From Aphrophora alni (taxonomy: Eukaryota; Arthropoda; Insecta; Hemiptera; Aphrophoridae): a stretch of DNA of 64,000 nt. Below, in pieces: positions 1 through 11,700 of this stretch (position 1 is the stretch's first letter; every line of letters starts with the position of its first letter). The position numbers and the translations under genes were made by a program. Location of the stretch: positions 68,126,231 to 68,190,230 of the forward strand of contig OY740768.1 in NCBI GenBank assembly GCA_963513935.1. Reading direction: 5' to 3'. Below the pieces are notes generated by a model. The model saw only the letters and a list, made by a program, of their open reading frames with translations. It was not told where the DNA came from and did no database searches.

Positions 1-840
1 TAGCAGTTCTAAAAGCAACTAAAACAAATAATTAATAAAATATAAATGCTCAATAATATTAACGTGTTAATTTCGTTCACGGTAAAATAATAACTGTTCT
101 AAAGTAATTAAAACACACAAATGATTTGGAAATAAATTCTTATCAATATTAATCCGTTAGTTTCGTTCACAGACTTAAAATAATAACCGTTCTAAACGTA
201 ATTAAAACCAAGGAACTGATTTTTTTTTTTTTTTTTTACACTCTGAATAACATTACCCTTTTAATTCCGTTCATAGCTTTCAAAATGGATATTAAACCAG
301 AAACGATACAAGTACACTAACTAACTTTAAAATGATCCATAATAACTTCATATAATATTAACCCATTAATTCCGTTTAGGGGTTTCTGAATTCAAACCGT
401 TACACAATCGATAAAAACTCAGACGCGAATTAAAATAAATTAACAATACTGATAACTCGTCAATATCATTCTTGAGTTTTAAAATGAAGACTGTTCAAAG
501 ATTAATATAAACACAGAAAACTATTTTAAAATAATCATCAACAATTAAAGTTATCATAGTAAATCCGTGCACGAGTTTCAAATATGGAGACTTATCTCAG
601 AACGATAAAACCACACACTAACCTTAAAATAATAGTATTAATTTGTTAATTCTATTCATTGGTTTGTAAATAAAACGGTTCAAAGATTGGTGTAAACACA
701 GAATAAGTGATTAAAATAATGATCTTATCATCTTATAATTCCGTTCACAAATTTTAAATATTGAAACCGATTAAGATCTAAGATAAAAAACACAGAAATT
801 AAATTAAAAATAATATTTAATAATAAAAATGCAGACAGGA
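1..840. repeat. Decayed ~100-bp tandem repeat, about 8 units
   Basis: A recurring core of the form TTAATTYCGTTCAC followed by AAATAATAACYGTTCTAAA appears near positions 66, 154, 257, 363, 455, 557, 642 and 737, spaced about 85-106 bp. Units are heavily diverged and interrupted by a T-run at 220-237. The array probably continues left of the window. The period was read by eye and is approximate. Confidence 0.6.
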
Positions 841-1315
841 TGTCAAAATCGTATTCCATTACCAAATATTGTACATCAACAAATTTTAATTTTTTAGGGA
901 CTGCCTCTGAATTGTGTGAGGACGATTATTTTTATTTATGCCAAAGAGTAATAATTAATACATCTAATATAATCAATACTAACATAGCACCTAATGTAAA
1001 TAAATAAATATTTGTTTTTATTATAATTCATGGTCTGAGTTATTTCTCAGTACTTTTCTCAAGCAATCAAAGTATTACTTGTTAATAAATTCGGTTCATT
1101 AAATGAATACACGGACATATTTAGACAATAAAATAATTTCTTATAAACTCATTTAGCTTGCTTAACCTAATCAATCAATTTTCCATATATTAAAAAAAAA
1201 ATTCTTTTATCAGTTATATATTGAGTATTTCCTTTGCTAAACAATTAATTTAGACAATCATATGGAATTGTTTTCCCCAGAAGTAACAGGAAGTTTTGCA
1301 AAATAATATAAATGA
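841..1315. other. AT-rich stretch with no feature seen
   Basis: Simple AT-rich sequence without a long open frame, repeat or recognisable motif. Confidence 0.5.
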
Positions 1316-1548
1316 AACGAGAGAGTAGGTTTATTGAGGCGAGACTTTTCTAGCGTAGCAAACTATATTCCTCGGATTGTCACAGTCGAGATAACGATCA
1401 AGGATAAGTACATGCATGTCCGTGTGGAGCAGGTTGCTCCTTATCTCGTGGATCTATCAGTTTCACTCGGTCGGCATGCCTTACCTTTGCCGCTGTCAAT
1501 TCCACGTCCTCCGACTCGCATACCAAAACTCAACCTAATCTATTAATC
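1316..1548 (+). other. GC-richer block with a 70-codon open frame, not recognised
   Basis: This block is less AT-rich and has more CpG than its surroundings. It holds a frame starting at a TTG codon at 1,334 with a mixed amino-acid composition, including a run VTVEITIKDKYMHVRVEQVA, and ends at TAA 1,544-1,546. No ATG start, splice context or known domain was seen. It could be an exon, a transposon remnant or a conserved non-coding element. I cannot choose among these. Confidence 0.2.
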
Positions 1549-3720
1549 AAAATCATGACTTTATTATTGAAAAAAAGTGCATTATATAACTTCATTCCAT
1601 TTTATTAAGGGAATTAAGTGTTTATTTCATGGAACAGCTGTCACTTTAATCTTGAGTAGTCTATTTTAATCTAAGATGAAAAAGTCTGGTAGATTTTGTA
1701 GTTAATGTAAGGTCAGAAACAGTAATGATCAGAATTTATTAATTATTTAGGTCTAGCGACAACTTTTAACTAATAAGCTCATTATGGTTTAGAAATAAGC
1801 TGCCACTAATTTTTCAATTCAATTTTTGTTAAATAAGAAAGCAAATATTGATTCATAAATGGAAACAGTTATTTGTCACGTTTGGACAAATATTAATGTT
1901 GCACTTTTTTCCCCATTAAAATGAGGTTAGGATAGGTTGAAAAATGAGGTTGTTTCCCTCTGAATTTTTGTAAATTTGTCTTAGCAAATTGTAGTAATTA
2001 AGTTTCTTGAACTATAATTAAAATTGTACGTAAAGGTTCATAAAACAGTTTCCCTAAATATATTACAACCTTTATTATGTTTTAGATTTGTTTAAAATTT
2101 CGATGTTTAGCTGTTTCAAAGTGCTTATTAAGTTTAAATAAGCACTGTAACATAATCCCATTATCCTTTGTTTTAAATGAAACCAACAACATATTTAACA
2201 AATCCAAATTAAGAATTAATCATAATACAAATTCAAATACATGAAATTAAACACCTTACATAACATACATAATTGTAAAAGGTATATTTACCAAAAGTTT
2301 TAATATAGAAAAATTCATCAGAAAGTTTTCAAAAGAATAATTAATCAGAAGGTAAACACCATTCCTTCTTGTTGCCAAAACTGTCACTCCTTGAATTCTA
2401 CTGCGGTAACTCGAAACAGAATTGTTTTATTTATTTGAGTGTGTATAATGCATGGTATAAATTTAAGTTAGGTTAAACAAACTGGCTTATAGAACAAACA
2501 AAAATATCCCTATTGAAAACCCTTAAGAAACATTTCAACTTTAAACAAAATTGAATGTCTTTTTAAATTGAATTTAATCAAACATATTCAAAACATTTAT
2601 GATAATACACATTTTTTAAACTTTCGATATTTTATTTCATTTAGATTATAAATCTACTACACTTAGGTATCAAAATTTAAAATCTAGGTTAATGAAAAAA
2701 AAACAGGAATAACACTATAAGTGTGTCGTCTGAACCTAAATACTCCACAAATTATAAATGGGGTTTAATGATAATGTTCAATATTTTATTATTTTTATTC
2801 AGTCTCTTAAATAAAATCTAAATCCACAAATAATACAACTTAATAGACATTGTGACTAACACTAACATTTCAACAAATAATGTAGTGAGTACCTTAGTCA
2901 ATAATGTAACCATTAACAAGCTCTTAATTAAAAGGAAAATATACTAAATGAATGGTTAAAAGATAAAATGGAATAATCCTTTCTTAATAAAAAGATAGAC
3001 CTGAATGAATAAACCCTGAACTGTTTCACCCCTTATTGTAAGTTATTACCGTTAACAAGGTCTATGGGTTTAAGTCTAAATACTCCGTCGATTAATGCTC
3101 CACTTTGGAATTCTTATAAGCGATTAAAAACGCATTAAATGTACATTAGACACGAAATTAAATCAATGGTATAATGTAATATATGAATTGTTTTTCCGCG
3201 TAACTCTATTGGACTAAATTAAAATGTAAATGGGATATTAGGTTTAGCGCAGTTACATAATGAGCTCTTTTATTAAATTCCCATTTAGCGTTGGATGTAG
3301 TTCCAACATTTTGTTTTTGAATTGTTTCACATTGGTTGTGTGTTTAAATATTCAGATTCAAAGTACAGATATTGTAGCTAGATATATGTGAAGTTTTAGA
3401 ATAACTAAAGTTCTATTTAATTATGATTAATTTTAAATGATATTTATTTAATTGATGGTACGTGCAAATAAAGACATGTTTATTTATTAACTTACATATT
3501 TTAGCTAATATGTATTAATTATTCATTATTAATTATATAGTAGATACAGCTAAATAGAAAAGTGAAAAGGTTCATTATATTCATTATGATGATATATCTG
3601 AAGTTGTGTCTTAAACCTATTTCGACTCTTTTTTGTATTTAATTTTCATGTTGAGTAGTAACTGCAGCCGTTTTTTTAAGGAATATCTACACCATAAACA
3701 AAGAAAAGTTTACATATCTA
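1549..3720. other. AT-rich stretch with no feature seen
   Basis: About 2.2 kb of AT-rich sequence with frequent stop codons in all frames and no repeat or motif that I could support. Confidence 0.5.
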
Positions 3721-3724
3721 TAGA

Positions 3725-3742
3725 GGGGAGGGAGGGAGGGGG
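3725..3742 (+). other. Perfect G-quadruplex motif
   Basis: Four G-runs (4, 3, 3 and 5 G) are separated by single A residues. Single-nucleotide loops are the most stable class of intramolecular G-quadruplex. It stands alone in AT-rich sequence. Confidence 0.6.
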
Positions 3743-4028
3743 CGAATATTAAATTGTTATTTTGTTTTTCTACTATAATTATTGTTATTCTAATGTAATC
3801 CTAATAAATACATTATTGACTTTTGTTCTAAAAGTTCTTTATGTTTGTTCAAAAGTTATTATAATATTGAAATATTCTTACTTGTTTTACAATAATTATA
3901 TTACCAATTTAAATTCTAATGTTCGATTTTACAACTAAAATAAATTACTCTTTACAAAACTACTGCACTTAACTAAACAGAGGTAAATAATATTGAAGTG
4001 CATAGTAGCCGGTTAATACTTGGAGAAT

Positions 4029-4070
4029 GGAGCTTGAGCTCCTGTGGAGTTCAATATGAACCCCCCACAG
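4029..4070. other. Two abutting hairpins
   Basis: GGAGCT-TG-AGCTCC (4,029-4,042) is immediately followed by an imperfect hairpin (4,042-4,070) with outer arms CTGTGG/CCACAG and inner arms GTTC/GAAC around a 5-nt loop. The function is unknown. Confidence 0.45.
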
Positions 4071-5787
4071 ACACCGACAAATACTCCCCTCCTCATCAGT
4101 CATACAAACAAATTAAACTTCGATCGTTCTAATTGATTAATATTTAAACACACTACAATTCGTGACAATCTTTAGGCTCTGAGCTACCTAACCTAACCTG
4201 TATTAATTACATTCCAGCTGTTGCTAAATCAAATCCTGACGTCACTCTTTGAAGATAAGACGGATGATGGAGCGTTTCTTTATATTAATAGGACATTGCA
4301 ATGGGATGTTATAAGAAATCGTTTTTACTGCGCCTCAAGGAAATGAAATGGTTTTAGAAGAGTCAAAGATTGTGGGAACCTGGTCAAGTTTTTAGAGCAG
4401 GCGGGAAAAATTAAAGATAAAAATAATTTCGTTAATACGTAAATATATATTACAGTAACATATAAAAAAACAATTTATGTAGCCATATCATGTATATTAT
4501 TTATTTTACTTGCCGCATGTCATTTATAAAAAATCGCACACATGTATTGCCACATGTATTTATTTGATGTCATATGTGCATTAAATCATTTTGAAGTAAA
4601 TCAAACTAAAAACAAGTAATATTTTATGAAGCCAGCTTTTAGAAAAAACGTAGGATAGGCTGACTGTATATTTCGGTGCTTATTTTATATTTTCATTAAA
4701 ATTGTTGAATTTATTTAAAGTTTTAAAACAGAAAGATTTTTGTTGTAAGATTTGTATATTCCAAACTCCTACAAGATAATAATGACTATACCTTGTTTCT
4801 CTCAAGATTTTATTATATTTTTTACAATATCCTATCCTGTCTTCATCTAGATATTCTGCAGAGTTTGATATTTTTTTCCTGGAATCTTTTATTTAACGAA
4901 CTTAATATTTTTAGAATATCGCTGTATGTATTGCAAACTGTCATTTTGTGACAAAAAAGGTCAATAAGAGAAAGGAACAAACTTAATTCAACGGCAATCG
5001 AACTATAACAACAAAATAATTTACTTAACTCTTGACACTATATTATTTCATAATCTTGGTTACTAAAACATGAGTTTGGTTTCAACTTTAACTTTCACAC
5101 TTATAAAATTGTATTAAACTAATAAAATAATAAATGTACAAACTGCAAAATTAAATAAATGTGAATTTAATACCATATGGATCATATCTTTTGAAAAATC
5201 AAAATAAATTTAATCAACAAATACTTAAACTTCAATCTTACAAATATTAAATACATGTATTAATTAGAAAATAACAATAACATGAACGTTTTAGACTTAA
5301 CTAATTCAGAACAACCTAAAATTTAAACTCAATAACACAATAATACAAAGAGCTGGCACTAAACATCAAATTTCAAACCACACTTAATCATAAAATAGCA
5401 GCTCATAGATACAAAAATCAATATACTACAAAATACTCCTTCAGAGTAATAAATAACATTATAAACAAGTAGTAATAACACATGAATACAAACCGAGGAA
5501 AATTAATACCGAGAAATTGAAAAACACAAGAAACTAAAGTACAGTAATAAGAAATTTTAAATTGTAATAGTAATTTACAACATTAATAATTATATTTAAA
5601 AGGCATGGAAGATCCATATCTTATAAAAACACCAATATTGTTTTTAATGAAGTCACATTCCAAAATTATAAACTTTAGCCATTAACCTACACAAATCATT
5701 TAAAATAAATTTGTTGAGTTTTTTAAAACTAAAATGTTATATTTTCTATAAACATGTGTTTTATACCTCTTTATTTTCAGTTTCAAA
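4071..5787. other. AT-rich stretch with no feature seen
   Basis: No convincing open frame or repeat. A short CCTAACCTAACC word near 4,189 resembles two units of the insect telomere repeat but is too short to call. Confidence 0.45.
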
Positions 5788-5972
5788 ATTCTGATTGTTC
5801 CTATGACACATTTGGTTTCAAATGTTTAATACTTAGAGCAGATCTATCCACATCTCGTTCTGATTGTCCCTATGATCACTGTGTGACCTTTTCAACACAT
5901 ATAGCAGTTCTATCCACATCTTGTCCGTATGACCCATTTGGTTTCAAATGTTTAATACTTAGAGCAGATTTA
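5788..5972. repeat. Outlying decayed monomers of the 75-bp satellite
   Basis: Two to three diverged copies carry the words CTTAGAGCAG, TCTATCCACATCTCGTTCT, TGTCCCTATGA and GTGTGACCTTTTCAA, all diagnostic of the older monomer type seen at 8.1-8.7 kb. They lie more than 2 kb from the array, so the family once covered more of this region or was dispersed. Confidence 0.7.
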
Positions 5973-7416
5973 TGTATGTATACAGAAGGTATAATATTTT
6001 CAAAACGTCATTTATGTTGAAAAAGTCTCCGTGTGATTTATTACAAAAATACATTTATGTATAGTTTATAATACACAACGCGTAGAAAACTTCTGAACGT
6101 TCATTGCTAGACGTGACGCATATGTATATCCTTTTTAATATGTGTAGCCACATATTCGTCCTTGAATAAATACTACATAAGGCCAGTGGTTGGTGCCTCA
6201 CGGACTAACGTCGGCAACCTGAAAGCCTGGCACTTCTCTAGAAATCTGACAACTGTAAGATGGGATCTATCGATAATCGGCTTACTTCAATTCTGACATT
6301 AAACCACACTCGTACTAGCCTACTGAGATACCGTCGGATTACTTCCGTCGTAAAAAAATACATTCCACTTAATGTTATGCAGTTACTGCTAATAAATACA
6401 TAATAATGCAGCTTGGGTTTATATTAATCTCCGACTTTTATTGCGTATGGTATTTAACAATTTTTTTCATTTGTTTTTATAATAATAAAAAAATATTATG
6501 TTCGCGCGAATTTTCTAATGGTAAACGATCTATTGCGGATTCTACATTATAGAAATTAAAACACATTTCTAATCCTTGAGGCCTCAGGACTCCAAAAAAT
6601 AAATTCATCCAGAGTTGAATAATATATATATTGTATAAATAATGAAATTGTTTGACCTCTTCTAGCTCCTCGAAAAAGTGTCCAATTGTCTCCCTGTTTA
6701 ACCTTATATACCTTTAAATGTCTTAGAGTTCCGGTGGTGGATGTCACATTTTACATTTTGTTATATTTTTATAAGACTTTCTGAAAGAGCGATAAACAAC
6801 AGATATTTCCTATTTTCAAATAAATTTATACGGTTTTAAGTTTGAGATAACTTTAATAACAAATACAGTACTTTTACCATTAGAGGTTAGTTTCTTTCAG
6901 CTTATAACAATAGAAAATTCGTCTATTCCAGTGTATTTAAACTCGTTTTTAAATACAGTGAACGAGTATTTGAAATATTTCCCTTAAACTTCTATAATAT
7001 TTTAGTGCTCTAATAAATGCATAAGCTAATAAAACAAAAACAGTGTTAGCTAAATCGATGACAAACTCGTGAAGACCTATTTTGCTGCGTAAAATTAATA
7101 TTTCTAGTTATCAATAAGACACACCAAAACCCAAAAGACAACACTGCCAGCATTTGTCACAATTCTTTGGCCTGTAAAAGTGATTCATCTTATCGTCTTT
7201 CCCAAACCTTTCTTTTAATTTTCGTTTAAATAATAAGGAAAAGATTAGTCAGAAAGTCGATACCTTATTTTCATCGGGCGTGACATTTGAGTCTATATAA
7301 TTTTAATCGTTTTATAGAATGATGACGGTTTATCAATCTTTCAATCTGTCGGTCTCATATTTGTAGAACATTATTATGTAGGTAATCCTATACATACATA
7401 GATACATCCTTTGGCG
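5973..7416. other. No gene seen; one GC-richer patch
   Basis: Mostly AT-rich. About 6,170-6,360 is richer in GC and CpG but shows no open frame or motif that I recognise. Confidence 0.4.
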
Positions 7417-7640
7417 TTACAGCCCAAGAAGAACCTTGCCCTCCCTAAGAACATCCTCCGAGTCTCCTCACTCCTCCGCCCCTCATCCGTACCTCCAGAC
7501 TGCTATATTTCTCAGAACTTTCTTCAGATTATATAACCACCTCTTCCTTGGTCTTTATCTAAATCTCCTACTCCTTGACTTTCCTTGGAATGGTGTTATT
7601 CTCTTTTCTGCCATTCTTTGTAGGTTGTGGCATCCCTTAT
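7417..7640 (-). mobile_element. Degenerate 3' end of a non-LTR retrotransposon ORF (RTE-like or related)
   Basis: Read on the minus strand in a single frame, this gives RPRKRW, then LKKVLRNIAVW, then DVLREGKVLLGL and a stop at 7,417-7,419. That is the characteristic C-terminal tail of many LINE ORF2 proteins (GRPRKRW...W...A.DR..WR..L.EAK..LGL). At least three in-frame stops interrupt it, so it is dead. Just past the stop on the minus strand is a TGTAT/CTATGTATGTA-rich tail, consistent with a LINE 3' simple-repeat end. The upstream reverse-transcriptase part is missing, so this is a 5'-truncated copy. The clade is uncertain; assignment as a LINE tail is more secure. Confidence 0.6.
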
Positions 7641-7899
7641 ATTTTAGTTTCTACTAATATATGTGGGTGTCCTTTTTTATATAGCATTATGTTCCACACT
7701 CCCTTTTAATTTATAGCAATTTATTCCTACATATATATATATATTTCCTAGAATTTGCCTTTCTCATATCTATAACAAATTCTGATCTAATCTTGTTAAA
7801 GTTTGTGACTTCTGTCTATTGACAAGTCTCACTACTGTCTTCTTTCAGCTCTACGTAATAATTTTTATTTAAAGATTTTTGATGTGCTATGATTAGTTG
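7641..7899. other. No feature seen
   Basis: AT-rich sequence including a short (AT)n run near 7,730. No open frame or repeat was seen. Confidence 0.4.
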
Positions 7900-8100
7900 T
7901 AAGCAACTATTCAACTATCTGTTTTGTTATTAGCAAACCAATGTATATTAAATGTGCGACCTTCTCAAAAATAATATCCACTTCTCGTTATTATTGTCCA
8001 TTGACCAATGTTTGACTTTTTCAAATAATTTACCTCCCAAAGGAGTCCAACACACCTTTCACACTCTTTCACACTCTTTCTCATTATCCCAATTAACAAT
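7900..8100. repeat. Strongly decayed 75-bp satellite monomers with an indel
   Basis: Words such as ACCAATGTTTGACTTTTTC and TTTACCTCCCAAAGGAGTCC align with the satellite monomer. Its register is lost through a short duplication of TTTCACACTC near 8,055-8,085. This is the outermost recognisable part of the contiguous array. Confidence 0.6.
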
Positions 8101-8700
8101 ATCTAACCTTTTTAATACCTTTATCTCCTAGATCCACCCTGTTCAGTCCTCGTTCCCACTGTCCGAATGATCCAAGTGTGACCTTTTCAATATGTTTAAG
8201 ACTTAGAGCAGTTCTATAAACATCTCGTTCTCACTGTCCGAATGATCCATGTGTGACCTTTTCAATATGTTTAAGACTTAAAGCAGTTCTATCCACATCT
8301 CGTTCCCACTGTCCGAATGATCCATGTGTGACCTTTTCAATATGTTGAAGACTTAGAGCAGTTCTATCCACAACTCGTTCTCATTGTCCCTATGAACACT
8401 GTGTGACCTTTTCAATATGTTTAACACATAGAGAAGTTCTATCCACATCTCGTTCTTATTGTCCGTACGACCAATGTGCGACCTTTTTAATATGTTTAAC
8501 ACATAGAGCAGTTCTATCCACATCTTGTTCTGATTGTCCCTATGATCACTGTGTGCCCTTTTCAGTATGTTTCACACATAGATCATTTCTATCCACATCT
8601 CGTTCTCATTGTCTGTAAGACCAATGTGTGACCTTTTTAATATGTTTAACACTTAGAGCAATCCTATCCAAATAACTTTCTCATTTTCCGTATCACTAAT
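8101..8700. repeat. Diverged left flank of the 75-bp satellite (8 monomers)
   Basis: Eight monomers start at 8,101, 8,176, 8,251, 8,326, 8,401, 8,476, 8,551 and 8,626, exactly 75 bp apart and in register with the main array. They differ from the main type at many sites, for example TTAGAGCAGTTCTATCCACATCTCG in place of the GAGAGCCATCCTGTCC region. Their minus-strand frame contains stops, for example TAA within the 8,626 monomer, unlike the young monomers. Confidence 0.85.
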
Positions 8701-11700
8701 GTATAACCGTTTCGATATGTTTACCTCCGAGAGCCATCCTGTCCGCGTATCGTTCTCATTTTCCGTATGCCTAATGTGTGACTGTTTCGATATATTTACC
8801 TCCGAGAGTCATCCTATCCCCGTATCGTTCTCATTTTCCGTATCACCAATGTATGACCGTTTCGATATGTTTACCTCCGAGAGTCATCCTATCCCCGTAT
8901 CGTTCTCATTTTCCGTATCACCAATGTATGACCGTTTCGATATTTGTACCTCCGAGAACCATCCTGTCCGCGTAATGTTCTCATTTTCCGTATGACTAAT
9001 GTATGACTGTTTCGATATGTTTACCTCCGAGAGCCATCCTGTCCCCGTACCGTTCTCATTTTCCGTATCACCAATGTATGACCGTTTCGATATTTGTACC
9101 TCCGAGAGCCATCCTGTCCGCGTAATGTTCTCATTTTCCGTATGCCTAATGTGTGACTGTTTCGATATGTTTACCTCCGAGAGCCATCCTGTCCGCGTAT
9201 TGTTCTCATTTTCCGTATGACTAATGTGTGACTGTTTCGATATGTTTACCTCCGAGAGCCATCCTGTCCGCGTATCGTTCTCATTTTCCGTATGACTAAT
9301 GTGTGACTGTTTCGATATATTTACCTCCGAGAGCCATCCTGTCCGCGTATCGTTCTCATTTTCCGTATGACTAATGTGTGACTGTTTCGATATATTTACC
9401 TCCGAGAGCCATCCTGTCCGCGTATCGTTCTCATTTTCCGTATGACCAATGTATGACCGTTTCGATATGTTTACCTCCGAGAGCCATCCTGTTCGCGTAC
9501 CGTTATCATTTTCCATAAGCCTAATGTGTTACTGTTTCGATATGTTTACCTCCGAGAGCCATCCTGTCCGCGTATCGTTCTCATTTTCCGTCTGACCAAT
9601 GTATGACCGTTTCGATATGTTTACCTCCGAGAGCCATCCTGTCCGCGTATCGTTCTCATTTTCCGTCTGACTAATGTGTGACTGTTTCGATATGTTTACC
9701 TCCGAGAGCCATCCTGTTCGCGTATCGTTCTCATTTTCCGTATGACTAATGTGTGACTGTTTCGATATGTTTACCTCCGAGAGCCATCCTGTCCGCGTAT
9801 CGTTCTCATTTTCCGTATGACTAATGTGTGACTGTTTCGATATGTTTACCTCCGAGAGCCATCCTGTTCGCGTATCGTTCTCATTTTCCGTATGACTAAT
9901 GTGTGACTGTTTCGATATGTTTACCTCCGAGAGCCATCCTGTCCCCGTACCGTTCTCATTTTCCGTATCACCAATGTATGACCGTTTCGATATTTGTACC
10001 TCCGAGAGCCATCCTGTCCGCGTAATGTTCTCATTTTCCGTATGCCTAATGTGTGACTGTTTCGATATGTTTACCTCCGAGAGCCATCCTGTCCGCGTAC
10101 CGTTCTCATTTTCCGTATCACCAATGTATGACCGTTTCGATATTTGTACCTCCGAGAGCCATCCTGTCCGCGTAATGTTCTCATTTTCCGTATGCCTAAT
10201 GTGTGACTGTTTCGATATGTTTACCTCCGAGAGCCATCCTGTCCGCGTATTGTTCTCATTTTCCGTATGACTAATGTGTGACTGTTTCGATATGTTTACC
10301 TCCGAGAGCCATCCTGTCCGCGTATCGTTCTCATTTTCCGTATGACTAATGTGTGACTGTTTCGATATATTTACCTCCGAGAGCCATCCTGTCCGCGTAT
10401 CGTTCTCATTTTCCGTATGACTAATGTGTGACTGTTTCGATATATTTACCTCCGAGAGCCATCCTGTCCGCGTATCGTTCTCATTTTCCGTATGACCAAT
10501 GTATGACCGTTTCGATATGTTTACCTCCGAGAGCCATCCTGTTCGCGTACCGTTATCATTTTCCATAAGCCTAATGTGTTACTGTTTCGATATGTTTACC
10601 TCCGAGAGCCATCCTGTCCGCGTATCGTTCTCATTTTCCGTCTGACCAATGTATGACCGTTTCGATATGTTTACCTCCGAGAGCCATCCTGTCCGCGTAT
10701 CGTTCTCATTTTCCGTCTGACTAATGTGTGACTGTTTCGATATGTTTACCTCCGAGAGCCATCCTGTTCGCGTATCGTTCTCATTTTCCGTATGACTAAT
10801 GTGTGACTGTTTCGATATGTTTACCTCCGAGAGCCATCCTGTCCGCGTATCGTTCTCATTTTCCGTATGACTAATGTGTGACTGTTTCGATATGTTTACC
10901 TCCGAGAGCCATCCTGTTCGCGTATCGTTCTCATTTTCCGTATGACTAATGTGTGACTGTTTCGATATGTTTACCTCCGAGAGCCATCCTGTCCCCGTAC
11001 CGTTCTCATTTTCCGTATCACCAATGTATGACCGTTTCGATATTTGTACCTCCGAGAGCCATCCTGTCCGCGTAATGTTCTCATTTTCCGTATGCCTAAT
11101 GTGTGACTGTTTCGATATGTTTACCTCCGAGAGCCATCCTGTCCGCGTATCGTTCTCATTTTCCGTATGACTAATGTGTGACTGTTTCGATATGTTTACC
11201 TCCGAGAGCCATCCTGTCCGCGTATCGTTCTCATTTTCCGTATGACCAATGTGTGACTGTTTCGATATGTTTACCTCCGAGAGCCATCCTGTCCGCGTAT
11301 CGTTCTCATTTTCCGTATGACTAATGTGTGACTGTTTCGATATGTTTACCTCCGAGAGCCATCCTGTCCGCGTATCGTTCTCATTTTCCGTATGACTAAT
11401 GTGTGACTGTTTCGATATGTTTACCTCCGAGAGCCATCCTGTTCGCGTATCGTTCTCATTTTCCGTATGACTAATGTGTGACTGTTTCGATATGTTTACC
11501 TCCGAGAGCCATCCTGTCCCCGTACCGTTCTCATTTTCCGTATCACCAATGTATGACCGTTTCGATATTTGTACCTCCGAGAGCCATCCTGTCCGCGTAA
11601 TGTTCTCATTTTCCGTATGCCTAATGTGTGACTGTTTCGATATGTTTACCTCCGAGAGCCATCCTGTCCGCGTATCGTTCTCATTTTCCGTATGACTAAT

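Noticed and set aside
4185..4200. Interstitial telomere repeats (CCTAACCTAACC here and near 41,706)
   Set aside because: Only about two units each; common by chance or in insect repeats and not a tract.
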